Below, piece by piece: positions 7,889 through 15,851 of a stretch of 64,000 bases of DNA. This DNA is from an uncultured Bacilli bacterium. Its GTDB lineage: Bacteria; Bacillota_I; Bacilli_A; RF39; UBA660. Where the stretch lies: NCBI GenBank assembly GCA_934167465.1, contig CAKPKR010000003.1, positions 49,021 through 113,020 of the forward strand, written 5' to 3'. The notes under the pieces are model-generated. The model saw nothing but the letters and a program-made list of their open reading frames with translations. It was not told the origin of the DNA and ran no database searches. A program made the translations under genes and the position numbers. The stretch's first letter is position 1. Each line of letters starts with the position of its first letter.

Positions 7889-9108
7889 TGAACGTACAAG
7901 AAAAAGAAATAGAAATAAGAGAAGAATTAAAAAAAATAGATGATATATGTCTATTTAATAGCAAAAAAGTATTAGAATCTTTCAAAAAGAACAATTTATC
8001 TGAGATCCATTTTAATAGTACGACTGGGTATGGATATAATGATTCAGGTAGGGAAACAATTGAGAAAATATATAGTGATATCTTTAAAGCAGAAGATGCT
8101 TTAGTAAGAAGTCAATTTATTTCAGGCTCACATGCTTTAACTGTAACTCTTTTTGGACTATTAAGACCTAATGACACATTACTTTCAATTTCAGGACTTC
8201 CTTATGATACTTTACATGAGGTTATTGGAATTAAAGAAAATAAAAGTTCATTAAAATCATTTGGAATAAACTATGAACAAATTGACTTAATTGACAATGA
8301 TTTTGATTACAAACAAATTGAAAAAAAATTAAAAGAAAAAAAGATTAAACTAATTGAAATTCAAAGATCAAAAGGATACTCAACTAGAAAAAGTATTACT
8401 ATTGATAAATTAGAAAAAATAATTAATTTCATAAAAAATATTGATAAAGAAGTAATAATTATGATTGATAATTGTTATTGTGAATTTGTTAATACTAAAG
8501 AGCCAATAGAAATAGGTGCGGATATAGCAGTTGGTTCATTAATAAAAAATTTAGGAGCAGGAATTGCTCCAAATGGTGCTTATGTAGTTGGTAGAAAAGA
8601 TTTAATTGAATTAGTTAGTGAAAGATTAAATTTACCTGGTGAAGGAAAAGAAGTTGGACCAACTTTAGGAATAAACAAATTAATTTTACAAGGGTTATAT
8701 ATGGCTCCAAGTGTAGTTTCAGCTTCACTTAAAACAGCTGTATTAACTAGCAAAGTAATGAATGAATTGGGATATGACGTAGAACCAAAATATAATGAAG
8801 AAAGAGCCGACATTGTGCAAAGTATAATATTTCACAATAAAGAAGATTTAATTAAATATGTGGAAGGAATTCAATTAGGATCAGCTGTAGATTCTAATGC
8901 GATTCCAATTCCAGTTGATATGCCAGGGTATGATGATCAAGTTATAATGGCATCAGGATCATTTACTCAAGGCTCTTCAATTGAACTCTCTTGCGATGGA
9001 CCAATCAGAGAACCTTTTATAGCATATCAACAAGGTGGTTTAACTTATGAATATGGAAAATTAGGTTTACAATGCGCTGTAAATAGAATTCTTGAATATA
9101 AAAAATAA
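7888..9108 (+). CDS. Methionine gamma-lyase-like PLP enzyme (YnbB / 'aluminium resistance' family)
   Basis: This 406-aa protein matches the YnbB family of fold-type I PLP enzymes: HFNSTTGYGYNDSGRETIE, RSQFISGSHALT, a PLP-Lys region with GSLIKNLGAGIAPNGAYVVG, MAPSVVSASLKTA, and EPFIAYQQGGLTYEYGK at the end. Members are annotated as methionine gamma-lyase family or aluminium resistance proteins and are usually encoded beside glnA/hfq in Bacillus; the real substrate is uncertain. It overlaps the SDR stop by one base and forms an operon with it. Confidence 0.9.
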   Translation: MNVQEKEIEIREELKKIDDICLFNSKKVLESFKKNNLSEIHFNSTTGYGYNDSGRETIEKIYSDIFKAEDALVRSQFISGSHALTVTLFGLLRPNDTLLSISGLPYDTLHEVIGIKENKSSLKSFGINYEQIDLIDNDFDYKQIEKKLKEKKIKLIEIQRSKGYSTRKSITIDKLEKIINFIKNIDKEVIIMIDNCYCEFVNTKEPIEIGADIAVGSLIKNLGAGIAPNGAYVVGRKDLIELVSERLNLPGEGKEVGPTLGINKLILQGLYMAPSVVSASLKTAVLTSKVMNELGYDVEPKYNEERADIVQSIIFHNKEDLIKYVEGIQLGSAVDSNAIPIPVDMPGYDDQVIMASGSFTQGSSIELSCDGPIREPFIAYQQGGLTYEYGKLGLQCAVNRILEYKK

Positions 9109-9137
9109 TTGTGATATACTAAATAATAGGTGATAGT

Positions 9138-9686
9138 ATGGAAAGAAAAAACAATGAATTTATGTTATGGATTGTAATTTGTACAATAATTGGATTATTT
9201 ATTTGGCAAATGCCTAATATTGAAAGATTAATATTTGGTAGAGCTAAAAAAGATAAAACGAAAACAGAAGAAAAAACAGAAGAAAAAAAAGATGAAATTG
9301 TAAAAAGCGGTCGAATTACTTGTGGTATGACAGGTAACAATGAAGAAACAGTTGAGTATCAAATATCATATACTGACTCAAAATTAACAAAAGTAACAGA
9401 AATAATTTCAGCAGTTTATGAAACAAATTCAGATGAATATAAAAAGGCTTTAGAAATTTGTAATAATACTGAAAGTAAATATGCTAATCATGATGGATTT
9501 ACTGCAACTTGTACAAATGATTATTCTGTATTTGAAACAAAGCGTATTTATGATTTGAAAAAATTTAAAGAATTTACCATTGATAATAATAATGAAACTG
9601 AGATTGTATCTATAGATGTTAGATATAATGAGGATATAGATTCAGTTATAAAAAAATATCAAGAAAAAGGTGCTACATGTAAATAA
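9138..9686 (+). CDS. Membrane-anchored extracytoplasmic protein, DUF1307-like
   Basis: The protein has one N-terminal transmembrane helix (about residues 9-27), a charged Lys/Glu linker and a soluble domain starting SGRITCGMTGNNEETVEY. The soluble part, with alternating beta strands, paired cysteines and a final ATCK, loosely resembles the DUF1307/YehR lipoprotein family, but no lipobox is present. AGGTGAT precedes the ATG. The domain is probably outside the membrane. Function unknown. Confidence 0.6.
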   Translation: MERKNNEFMLWIVICTIIGLFIWQMPNIERLIFGRAKKDKTKTEEKTEEKKDEIVKSGRITCGMTGNNEETVEYQISYTDSKLTKVTEIISAVYETNSDEYKKALEICNNTESKYANHDGFTATCTNDYSVFETKRIYDLKKFKEFTIDNNNETEIVSIDVRYNEDIDSVIKKYQEKGATCK

Positions 9687-9712
9687 AATTGATATATAAA
9701 TATCAATTTTTT
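9686..9712 (+). terminator. Intrinsic terminator
   Basis: AAATTGATAT, loop, ATATCAATTT, T run. Confidence 0.75.
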
Positions 9713-9776
9713 CTATTCAAAGTTTGACATTAATAAATGATGATGCTATACTCTATAAACAGGGGAGTAATGTAAT

Positions 9777-10223
9777 ATGGAAGTAAAAAGATTAAGATTA
9801 AAATTAATTAAAGGAGTTAATTCAGAAGGTGAAATTGTTTATAGTGAACCTTATGATTTAGCAGAAAAAATGGATATAAGTTTATTACAAAAAATTTTAA
9901 AAGAAAAAATTTTTTTCCCAGGATTTGTTTTGGAAAGAAGTTATTTTGAAAAAAATGATTATAATAATGAATATGGAGAAAATGAATTTCATCCTATACT
10001 TGAAGTTGTATATGCAATAGATTATATAGATTCTTTTAAGTTTTTTGATGATGTTTTTTTCAAAACTAAATATCATATAGTTAAAGATAGCATTTTAGAA
10101 GTTAGAAATTACTTAAAAGAAATTTTAATTAATAGTAAGTATGGTATTGATGATACATTAGAATATGTTGTAGAAAGACTAGAATGTAGTCAAAAAAGAA
10201 AAATATTAAAAAAAGTAAAATAA
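9777..10223 (+). CDS. Hypothetical protein, 148 aa
   Basis: I do not recognise this soluble protein. It starts with a basic beta-like segment (MEVKRLRLKLIKGV) and has an aromatic middle (FFPGFVLERSYFEKND) and a helical C-terminus. It has its own promoter (TTGACA near 9724, TATACT near 9750) and a GGGGAG ribosome-binding site, and is monocistronic between two terminator/leader regions. Confidence 0.55.
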   Translation: MEVKRLRLKLIKGVNSEGEIVYSEPYDLAEKMDISLLQKILKEKIFFPGFVLERSYFEKNDYNNEYGENEFHPILEVVYAIDYIDSFKFFDDVFFKTKYHIVKDSILEVRNYLKEILINSKYGIDDTLEYVVERLECSQKRKILKKVK

Positions 10224-10240
10224 TTACTATTAATAAGGTA

Positions 10241-10269
10241 TTGACAAGCATATATTATTATTGTATAAT
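10241..10269 (+). promoter_or_regulatory. Strong promoter of infC-rpmI-rplT
   Basis: Consensus TTGACA at 10241-10246, 17-base spacer, consensus TATAAT at 10264-10269. Confidence 0.9.
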
Positions 10270-10298
10270 CATTAAGAAATCAAAAAAAGGAAAGAAGT

Positions 10299-10397
10299 GT
10301 ATCCACACTCACCTGAATGCAATTAGCGTTAGGTAAAATGCCAATTATTTTAATATAGTTAGCTATTAGTGGATACATTTGTGTATTCACTTTTTTA
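10299..10397 (+). promoter_or_regulatory. L20-type ribosomal protein leader with attenuator
   Basis: The infC leader carries two mutually exclusive structures. GTATCCAC (10299-10306) can pair with GTGGATAC (10369-10376). The latter can instead form AGTGGATACA / TGTATTCACT with the segment just downstream, a 10-bp stem followed by TTTTTT, an intrinsic terminator immediately before the infC ribosome-binding site. This matches the Firmicute leader in which L20 (RplT) binds and promotes termination, giving feedback on the operon. Confidence 0.8.
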
Positions 10398-10411
10398 TGG
10401 AGGTGTCAGGT

Positions 10412-10939
10412 ATCGCAAAGGAAAAAGAATTGTATATTAATGAAAAAATACGTGCTAAAGAAGTAATGGTAATCGGTCCTAAAGGAGAACAATTAGGAAT
10501 CAAACCAATAGCTGATGCATTAACATTAGCAAGTTATGCTGGATTTGATTTAGTTATGATAAATAATAATGGTGCAACACCTGTTTGTAAAATTATGGAT
10601 TATAATAAATTCAAATACGAAAATAAGAAAAAACAAAAAGAAAATATAAAAAAACAAAGAGAAAGCAATTTAGAAGTAAAAGAATATAGATTATCAGTAA
10701 CTATTGATGTCCATGATTTTAATACACGTATTAAAAATTCATCAAAATACTTAGAAAAAGGTCATAAAGTTAAGATTTCAATTAAATTTAAAGGTAGAGA
10801 AATGGCTCACCCAGAATTAGGTAGAGAGGTATTAGAAAGATTTGCTAAAGAGGTAGAATCTTTAGCTACTCCAGAATCTTCTCCTAAAATGGAAGGAAGA
10901 TTTATGACTATGATGCTTATACCAAATAAAGAAAAATAG
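10412..10939 (+). CDS. infC: Translation initiation factor IF-3 (ATC start)
   Basis: IF-3 binds the 30S subunit, blocks early 50S joining and checks the start codon. The N-domain begins LYINEKIRAKEVMVIGPKGEQ; the C-domain includes KEYRLSVTIDVHDFNTRI, KGHKVKISIKFKGREMAHPELG and a final MTMMLIPNKEK, all typical. The ribosome-binding site GGAGGTG (10399-10405) overlaps the ATG at 10397, so that codon cannot be the start; the codon at proper spacing, where homologues begin, is ATC at 10412. Non-AUG starts on infC are a known device for autoregulation by IF-3. About 175 residues; rpmI follows after 11 bases. Confidence 0.95.
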   Translation: MAKEKELYINEKIRAKEVMVIGPKGEQLGIKPIADALTLASYAGFDLVMINNNGATPVCKIMDYNKFKYENKKKQKENIKKQRESNLEVKEYRLSVTIDVHDFNTRIKNSSKYLEKGHKVKISIKFKGREMAHPELGREVLERFAKEVESLATPESSPKMEGRFMTMMLIPNKEK

Positions 10940-10950
10940 GAGGAATTAAT

Positions 10951-11139
10951 ATGCCAAAACAAAAAACACATAAAGGAATGGCTAAGGTTTGCAAAGTTAG
11001 ACCTGGTGGAACAATCAAGATAGGAAAACCTGGAACAAGACATAACACAGGTAAAAAAAGCTCATTATCAAATAGAGCTGGTAGAAAAGGTAACGGATTA
11101 ACTCAATCTGATTACAAAAGAATTAAAGATTTTATATAG
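10951..11139 (+). CDS. rpmI: 50S ribosomal protein bL35
   Basis: A 62-aa basic protein beginning MPKQKTHKGMAKVCKV with RHNTGKKS and LTQSDYKRIKDFI, the standard bL35 pattern. It lies between infC and rplT in the conserved order, with an AGGAGG site 7 bases upstream of the ATG. It is part of the large-subunit structure. Confidence 0.97.
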   Translation: MPKQKTHKGMAKVCKVRPGGTIKIGKPGTRHNTGKKSSLSNRAGRKGNGLTQSDYKRIKDFI

Positions 11140-11154
11140 AAAGTAGGGATTTAA

Positions 11155-11685
11155 ATGCCAAGAGTTAAAGGTGGAACAATACATCGTGCAAGACGTGCAA
11201 AAGTTATGAAAGCTGCCAAAGGTTATTTTGGAAGTAAACATAGATTATACAAAACAGCTAAAGAACAAGTAATGCATTCATTATCTTATTCATATAGAGA
11301 TAGAAGACAAAAGAAAAGAGATTTTAGAAAATTATGGATTACAAGAATTAATGCTGCTTGTAGAATGAATGATATTAGTTATTCAAAATTTATAAATGGT
11401 TTATCAAAAGCAGGAGTTGATATCAACAGAAAAATGTTGTCAGAAATAGCAATTGATAATCCAGCTGCATTTACTGAATTAGTTAAAGTAGCAAATGAAG
11501 GTTTGTCTGGAAAAACAGTTAAAGAAGAGCCAAAAAAAGAAACAACAAAAAAAGCTGTTAAAGAAGAAGTTAAGGAAGATTTATCTAAATTAACAGTTGC
11601 TGAATTAAAAAAACTAGCTGCTTCAAAAAAAATTGAAGGTGCTTCAACAATGAAAAAAGCCGAATTATTAGAAGCTTTAAAATAA
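11155..11685 (+). CDS. rplT: 50S ribosomal protein bL20 with C-terminal Rho_N/SAP-like extension
   Basis: Residues 1-118 are a complete bL20 (MPRVKGGTIHRARRAK, AAKGYFGSKHRLYKTAKEQV, RDFRKLWITRINAACR), an early 23S rRNA assembly protein and, in Firmicutes, the repressor of this operon. Typical bL20 stops near residue 118-120. Here a Lys/Glu linker (119-142) and a further ~34 residues, DLSKLTVAELKKLAASKKI then STMKKAELLEAL, follow. That pattern matches the Rho N-terminal / SAP-like helix-extended-loop-helix nucleic-acid-binding fold. The fusion is continuous and ends at a strong terminator, so it is not a frameshift artefact. Confidence 0.95.
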   Translation: MPRVKGGTIHRARRAKVMKAAKGYFGSKHRLYKTAKEQVMHSLSYSYRDRRQKKRDFRKLWITRINAACRMNDISYSKFINGLSKAGVDINRKMLSEIAIDNPAAFTELVKVANEGLSGKTVKEEPKKETTKKAVKEEVKEDLSKLTVAELKKLAASKKIEGASTMKKAELLEALK

Positions 11686-11708
11686 TCATTAATTGATTAT
11701 TTTTTTTA
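11681..11708 (+). terminator. Terminator of the infC operon
   Basis: AATAATCA, TTAA-type loop, TGATTATT, T8. Confidence 0.85.
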
Positions 11709-11736
11709 ACTATTATATAATTTTAATGGTGATAAC

Positions 11737-12216
11737 ATGGAAATATTTGAAAATATGATTGTAAGAAATTTTGATAAGGAATCCGATAAAAATATTTTGG
11801 ATGAAATAAATGGAAAATCGAAATCTAATATGATTCATCAAATAGAAGAAAGATTATTAACAAGTAGAAAAGTTGAATCTTTAGAATTTGATAATGCTTA
11901 TTTAATAGATATTGCTAATAAAACAGTCGCTTATATATTTTTATCAGGAAAATCAAAACAAGTTATTTATTTTGAATGTTTGGTTTTAAAAGATTATCGA
12001 AATAAAGGAGTTGGTAAATATATTTTAGAAAATATGAGCGAATATATATTAAGAAATAATACCGACTTAAAAGAAATAAAATTAAGTATCGATAGAAGTA
12101 ATATTGCTAGTATGAGAACTGCTGAATCTGTGGGATATGTATGTGATAGTGATTATACTAATGAAAAATTAGATTTTATAATGGATAATCCATATTACGT
12201 GAAATATAAAAAATAA
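11737..12216 (+). CDS. GNAT family N-acetyltransferase
   Basis: A 159-aa single GNAT domain. The acetyl-CoA pyrophosphate loop is seen as YRNKGVGKYILENM (family R/Q-x-x-G-x-G/A), preceded by the strand CLVLKDY. SNIASMRTAESVGYV matches motif B, where the side chain of the acceptor is placed. The acceptor is unknown. Start ATG follows GGTGATAAC. It has its own terminator upstream and a promoter for the next gene immediately after it. Confidence 0.85.
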   Translation: MEIFENMIVRNFDKESDKNILDEINGKSKSNMIHQIEERLLTSRKVESLEFDNAYLIDIANKTVAYIFLSGKSKQVIYFECLVLKDYRNKGVGKYILENMSEYILRNNTDLKEIKLSIDRSNIASMRTAESVGYVCDSDYTNEKLDFIMDNPYYVKYKK

Positions 12217-12220
12217 AAAT

Positions 12221-12248
12221 TTGACAAATTTTTATTTTTTAATATAAT
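12221..12248 (+). promoter_or_regulatory. Promoter of Fic gene
   Basis: TTGACA at 12221-12226, 16-base spacer, TATAAT at 12243-12248. Confidence 0.75.
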
Positions 12249-12281
12249 AATTAAAAATTATAGATTTTGGAGGAATGAAAG

Positions 12282-13106
12282 ATGTTGGAATTACAGGAAA
12301 ATATTAGAGAAGTAAAAAGTCAGTATGATAAAAACAAAAATAACTGTAATAAAATAGAACAATTAGATTATATGAGAAGTTTAATTAAATTGTATCATAA
12401 TTTTGAATGTAAAAAAACTTATGAAGAAATGATGAGAGAATATAAAGTAAGATACATTTACAATGAATCAAAAGTTGAAGGAAATATTACACCAGAAGAA
12501 CAACTTGGTATAGGTGTTGTATACGATTATATCCAAAAATTTGATTTTGAAAAAGATTATTTTAATGTTTTCACAACTTCACTTTTAATTCATCAAAAAT
12601 TATATTCTAAATGTTTTTACAAAGAATTTGGAGGTAAACTGAGAACTGAATCAGTGTATTTAAAAAATTCTAATATTGAAATAATGGAACCTTTAGCTGC
12701 TCAAAAGTATTTCAATTCATTTATTAGCAAAAGTGAAGAAGTATTTATTCCTCTTGATGAAAATGATATTTTAGGTTATATTGAAAAATGTATTAAATTA
12801 ACAACGGACTTAATAAAAGTTCAACCATTTCAAGATGGTAATAAAAGAACTTTTAGGTCATTATTAAATTTATTATTAAAAAAAGCAACATTACCACCAA
12901 TATATATTAATATTAATCACAGGGTAGAATATAAGAAATATTTAATGGATGCAATTTTGAATGATGAATATTCAGGTATTTATGAATTTTACTATAATAG
13001 AATTGAAGAAGCAATATTTGAATTAGATTTATATAATAGAGAAATAGAAGAAGAAGTTAAAACTTATCGTTTATTAAGAGATATTAAAAATATAAGCAAA
13101 TATTAA
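12282..13106 (+). CDS. Fic/Doc domain protein with altered active-site His
   Basis: Fic enzymes transfer AMP (or phosphate, in Doc) to protein side chains. The fold is recognisable: an N-terminal YNESKVEGN resembling the inhibitory helix motif, a central helix region, and VQPFQDGNKRTFRSLL as the Fic signature. In that signature the expected catalytic His (HPFxxGN[G/K]R) is Gln, while F, D, G, N, K and R are retained. The GNKR form resembles Doc rather than classic Fic (GNGR). The 274-aa protein has its own promoter and no obvious antitoxin partner. With the His missing, ordinary AMPylation is doubtful. Confidence 0.8.
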   Translation: MLELQENIREVKSQYDKNKNNCNKIEQLDYMRSLIKLYHNFECKKTYEEMMREYKVRYIYNESKVEGNITPEEQLGIGVVYDYIQKFDFEKDYFNVFTTSLLIHQKLYSKCFYKEFGGKLRTESVYLKNSNIEIMEPLAAQKYFNSFISKSEEVFIPLDENDILGYIEKCIKLTTDLIKVQPFQDGNKRTFRSLLNLLLKKATLPPIYININHRVEYKKYLMDAILNDEYSGIYEFYYNRIEEAIFELDLYNREIEEEVKTYRLLRDIKNISKY

Positions 13107-13151
13107 CTTTATTTTTAAAAGATAATTTGGTATAATACCATAGGTGATAGT

Positions 13152-13367
13152 ATGATAAGTTTTTTAGAATTATTTTTAGGTAAAAGCGCGAAATGGTTAA
13201 TTTTATTTATAATAGGGACCATTTTAGGATATTTTTTACTTAAAATAGCAGATAAAAAATTACCTAGAAAAATATATAATATAATTTACTTTATTGTTTA
13301 TGCTATATTGGGAATATTTTTAATATTATTTTTTGTAGAATTAATAATAAGAGTGTTTACAATTTAA
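13152..13367 (+). CDS. Small two-helix membrane protein, 71 aa
   Basis: Two hydrophobic helices (about residues 12-31 and 44-68) flank a short basic loop (KIADKKLPRKIYN). AGGTGATAG precedes the ATG. Unrecognised; lies 55 bases before parE. Confidence 0.6.
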   Translation: MISFLELFLGKSAKWLILFIIGTILGYFLLKIADKKLPRKIYNIIYFIVYAILGIFLILFFVELIIRVFTI

Positions 13368-13421
13368 GGAAAAACTTTGTGTTTTTTCTTTTTTTTTGTT
13401 ATAATGAAAAAGGTGGTAAAT

Positions 13422-15329
13422 ATGAAAAACTACGATGAAAGTTCAATAAAAATTCTAGAGGGACTAGAAGCCGTAAGAAAAAGACCAGGTATGTATATTG
13501 GTTCAACCGATAAAAGAGGTTTACATCATTTAATCTGGGAAATTGTCGATAATGGTGTCGATGAAGTAATAAATGGTTATGGTAAAAAAATTAAGATTTC
13601 AATTAATCAAGATGAATCAATTACAGTAGAAGACGAAGGAAGAGGTGTTCCAGTTGGAATGCATTCTAGTGGAATGTCTACTCCTGAAGTAATTTATACA
13701 GTATTACATGCTGGTGGTAAATTTGAAACTGGTGGATATAAAGTATCTGGAGGATTGCACGGAGTTGGTGCTTCAGTCGTAAATGCTCTATCTAGTTGGA
13801 TGGAAGTTTATATTAAAAGAGATGGGTATGAACATTTTATTAGATTTAAAGATGGTGGTAAATTAGATATACCATTAAAGAAATTAGAAAAAACTAATAA
13901 AACGGGGACTAAAGTAACATTTATGCCTGATCCTACAATATTTTCTACAACGCATTTTTCATTTACAACGATTTGTGAGAGAATGCAAGAGTGTGCTTTT
14001 TTACTTAAAGGGTTAACAATCGAAGTATATGATATACCTGATGATAAAAAAGAGGTATACCATTATGAAAATGGTTTAGAAGCATTTGTAGATTATTTAA
14101 ATGAAGACAAAAATTCATTACATAAAACTGTTCATTTTGAAGGAATGAAAGAAAAAATAAATGTTGAAATAGCATTTCAATATACTGATTCATATTCAGA
14201 AAATATAATTTCATTTGTCAATAATGTTAAAACAAATGATGGTGGAACACATGAAGTTGGATTTAAAACAGCAATAACAAGAGTATTTAATGATTATGCT
14301 AAAAACAATGGTTTTCTAAAAGCAAAAGATAAAACTTTTGAAGGAGCCGATACTAGAGAGGGACTAACTGCTATTATAAGTTTACAAATACCAGAAGATT
14401 TATTACAATTTGAAGGTCAAACTAAGGGTAAACTAGGGACACCACTTGCTCGTAATGTTGTTGATAATATAGTAGCTGAAAAATTACAATTTTTCTTAGA
14501 AGAAAATAAAGAAGTAGCAACTAATATTTTAAATAAGATGGTTAAAAGTAAAAATGTTAGAGAAGCTGCTCGAAAAGCAAGAGATGAAGCTCGAAATGGA
14601 AAATCAAAAAACAAAAAAGAACAAGCTTTGTCTGGTAAATTATCACCTGCACAAAGTAAAGATGCTACTAAAAATGAATTGTTCTTAGTCGAAGGAGATT
14701 CAGCTGGTGGTTCAGCTAAACTTGGTAGGGATAAAAAATATCAAGCGATTTTACCATTAAGAGGTAAAGTTTTAAATACTGAAAAAGTTAGAATGGAAGA
14801 AATATTCAAAAACGAAGAAATTAATACAATGATTCACACAATAGGAGCTGGAGTTGGAACTGATTTCGATGTTAAAGATTGTAATTATGATAAAGTAATT
14901 ATAATGACCGATGCCGATGATGATGGTGCTCATATTCAAATACTATTAATTACTTTCTTTTATAGATACATGAAACCATTAATAGAGGCTGGGAAACTAT
15001 ATATAGCCATGCCTCCATTGTATAAAATTTCGTCTGGTAAAGAAGAATATTATGCTTGGACTGAAGAAGATAGAAAAGAAATACTAGAAAAATTCAAAAA
15101 TAAAACATCTAATACACAAAGATATAAAGGACTTGGTGAAATGGATGCTATCCAATTAAGAGAAACAACAATGGATCCTGAAAAAAGAAGTTTAATTAAA
15201 GTAAGTATTAATGATGGGGCTTTAGCCGAAAAAAGAGTAAGTATTTTAATGGGAGATAAAGTAGAACCAAGAAAAGAATGGATAGAAGAAAATGTTGATT
15301 TTACTTTACAAGATAATTATATAAAATAG
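13422..15329 (+). CDS. parE: DNA topoisomerase IV subunit B
   Basis: ATPase subunit of the type IIA topoisomerase that unlinks daughter chromosomes. GHKL features: VRKRPGMYIGSTD, EIVDNGVDE, VEDEGRGVPVG and GLHGVGASVVNAL. Toprim features: FLVEGDSAGGSAK and MTDADDDGAHIQ (Asp pair for Mg). C-terminus: YKGLGEMDA and LRETTMDPE. HIQILLITFFYRYM favours ParE over GyrB. Upstream ATGs exist at 13404 and in the 13377 frame, but GGTGG lies just before the ATG at 13422. About 635 residues. parC follows about 1.7 kb downstream, separated by a toxin-like locus and a surface gene, so the usual parE-parC adjacency has been interrupted. Confidence 0.93.
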   Translation: MKNYDESSIKILEGLEAVRKRPGMYIGSTDKRGLHHLIWEIVDNGVDEVINGYGKKIKISINQDESITVEDEGRGVPVGMHSSGMSTPEVIYTVLHAGGKFETGGYKVSGGLHGVGASVVNALSSWMEVYIKRDGYEHFIRFKDGGKLDIPLKKLEKTNKTGTKVTFMPDPTIFSTTHFSFTTICERMQECAFLLKGLTIEVYDIPDDKKEVYHYENGLEAFVDYLNEDKNSLHKTVHFEGMKEKINVEIAFQYTDSYSENIISFVNNVKTNDGGTHEVGFKTAITRVFNDYAKNNGFLKAKDKTFEGADTREGLTAIISLQIPEDLLQFEGQTKGKLGTPLARNVVDNIVAEKLQFFLEENKEVATNILNKMVKSKNVREAARKARDEARNGKSKNKKEQALSGKLSPAQSKDATKNELFLVEGDSAGGSAKLGRDKKYQAILPLRGKVLNTEKVRMEEIFKNEEINTMIHTIGAGVGTDFDVKDCNYDKVIIMTDADDDGAHIQILLITFFYRYMKPLIEAGKLYIAMPPLYKISSGKEEYYAWTEEDRKEILEKFKNKTSNTQRYKGLGEMDAIQLRETTMDPEKRSLIKVSINDGALAEKRVSILMGDKVEPRKEWIEENVDFTLQDNYIK

Positions 15330-15350
15330 GATTTTTTTAAATCCTTTTTT
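15328..15350 (+). terminator. Terminator of parE
   Basis: AGGATTT, T-rich loop, AAATCCT, T6. Confidence 0.8.
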
Positions 15351-15530
15351 GTTTATTATGAAATTTTTACAAAATTATCAAGAATTATTTTGTTTTTGTT
15401 CTAAATAATATGTCGGAATTCGTATGTAAAAAATTAGATAAGAAAAATTAAAAATATGGTAGAATATTAATCGATATATTTAATTGGTGTTAGTGCATTC
15501 CTTCTATAATAAGAAGGAGAGGTGGTCGTT

Positions 15531-15607
15531 ATGAAAGAAAGAGAAAAACTCTATTCTTAATAATCTTCCTACTATTATTTATAGTAATTATATTACTTTA
15601 TAAATAA
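15531..15607 (+). pseudogene. Type I toxin-like peptide gene, frameshifted copy
   Basis: Relative to the intact copy at 57412-57489, the A run after GAGAG is one base shorter (GAGAAAAACT versus GAGAAAAAACT), so translation stops after 9 codons. Restoring one A gives a 25-residue peptide, MKEREKTLFLIIFLLL and on, with the same charged start, single hydrophobic helix and final YK. A run of A could also slip reversibly. Confidence 0.65.
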
Positions 15608-15713
15608 AAAAATGCACTATCACAGGGGGATAGTGCTTTCAAAACTTTTGGAATGTATCTAACTCTGAACAATTAGATATATCCTTTTTTATTGTATGAG
15701 TAATAACTCATCT
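15606..15713 (-). ncRNA. Putative antisense RNA of toxin-like locus A
   Basis: On the minus strand TTGAAA (15742-15747) and TACTAT (15720-15725) form a promoter with a 16-base spacer. The RNA would end at the stem TGCACTATC/GATAGTGC (15613-15636), followed on that strand by a U run. It would overlap the 3' part of the plus-strand transcript, which has its own terminator at about 15650-15690. Confidence 0.55.
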
Positions 15714-15798
15714 ATATACATAGTAACATTTTAAAAAAATTTTTCAATAATATTATAAAATAAATTGCAAGAATTTAAAACGCGAACAAAATTTCTGC

Positions 15799-15829
15799 TT
15801 GATTTTTACGCCTGGGGGGGGGGTATAAT
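15799..15829 (+). promoter_or_regulatory. Poly-G phase-variable promoter, copy 2
   Basis: TTGATT (15799-15804) and TATAAT (15824-15829) flank a 19-base spacer with a 10-G run (15814-15823). Identical in arrangement to copy 4 at 26979. Confidence 0.8.
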
Positions 15830-15851
15830 CTAAGTAGGATAGGTGTTATAA

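Larger units (their letters stand above)
15411..15727. repeat. ~315-bp repeat, copy A of type I toxin-like locus
   Basis: From TGTCGGAATT to ATAGTAAC this block closely matches 57294-57618: the 5' flank, leader TTGGTGTTAGTGCATTCCTT, tiny ORF, hairpin CACTATC/GATAGTG and the downstream hairpin are all shared. Each copy sits directly behind a gene. Confidence 0.85.
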
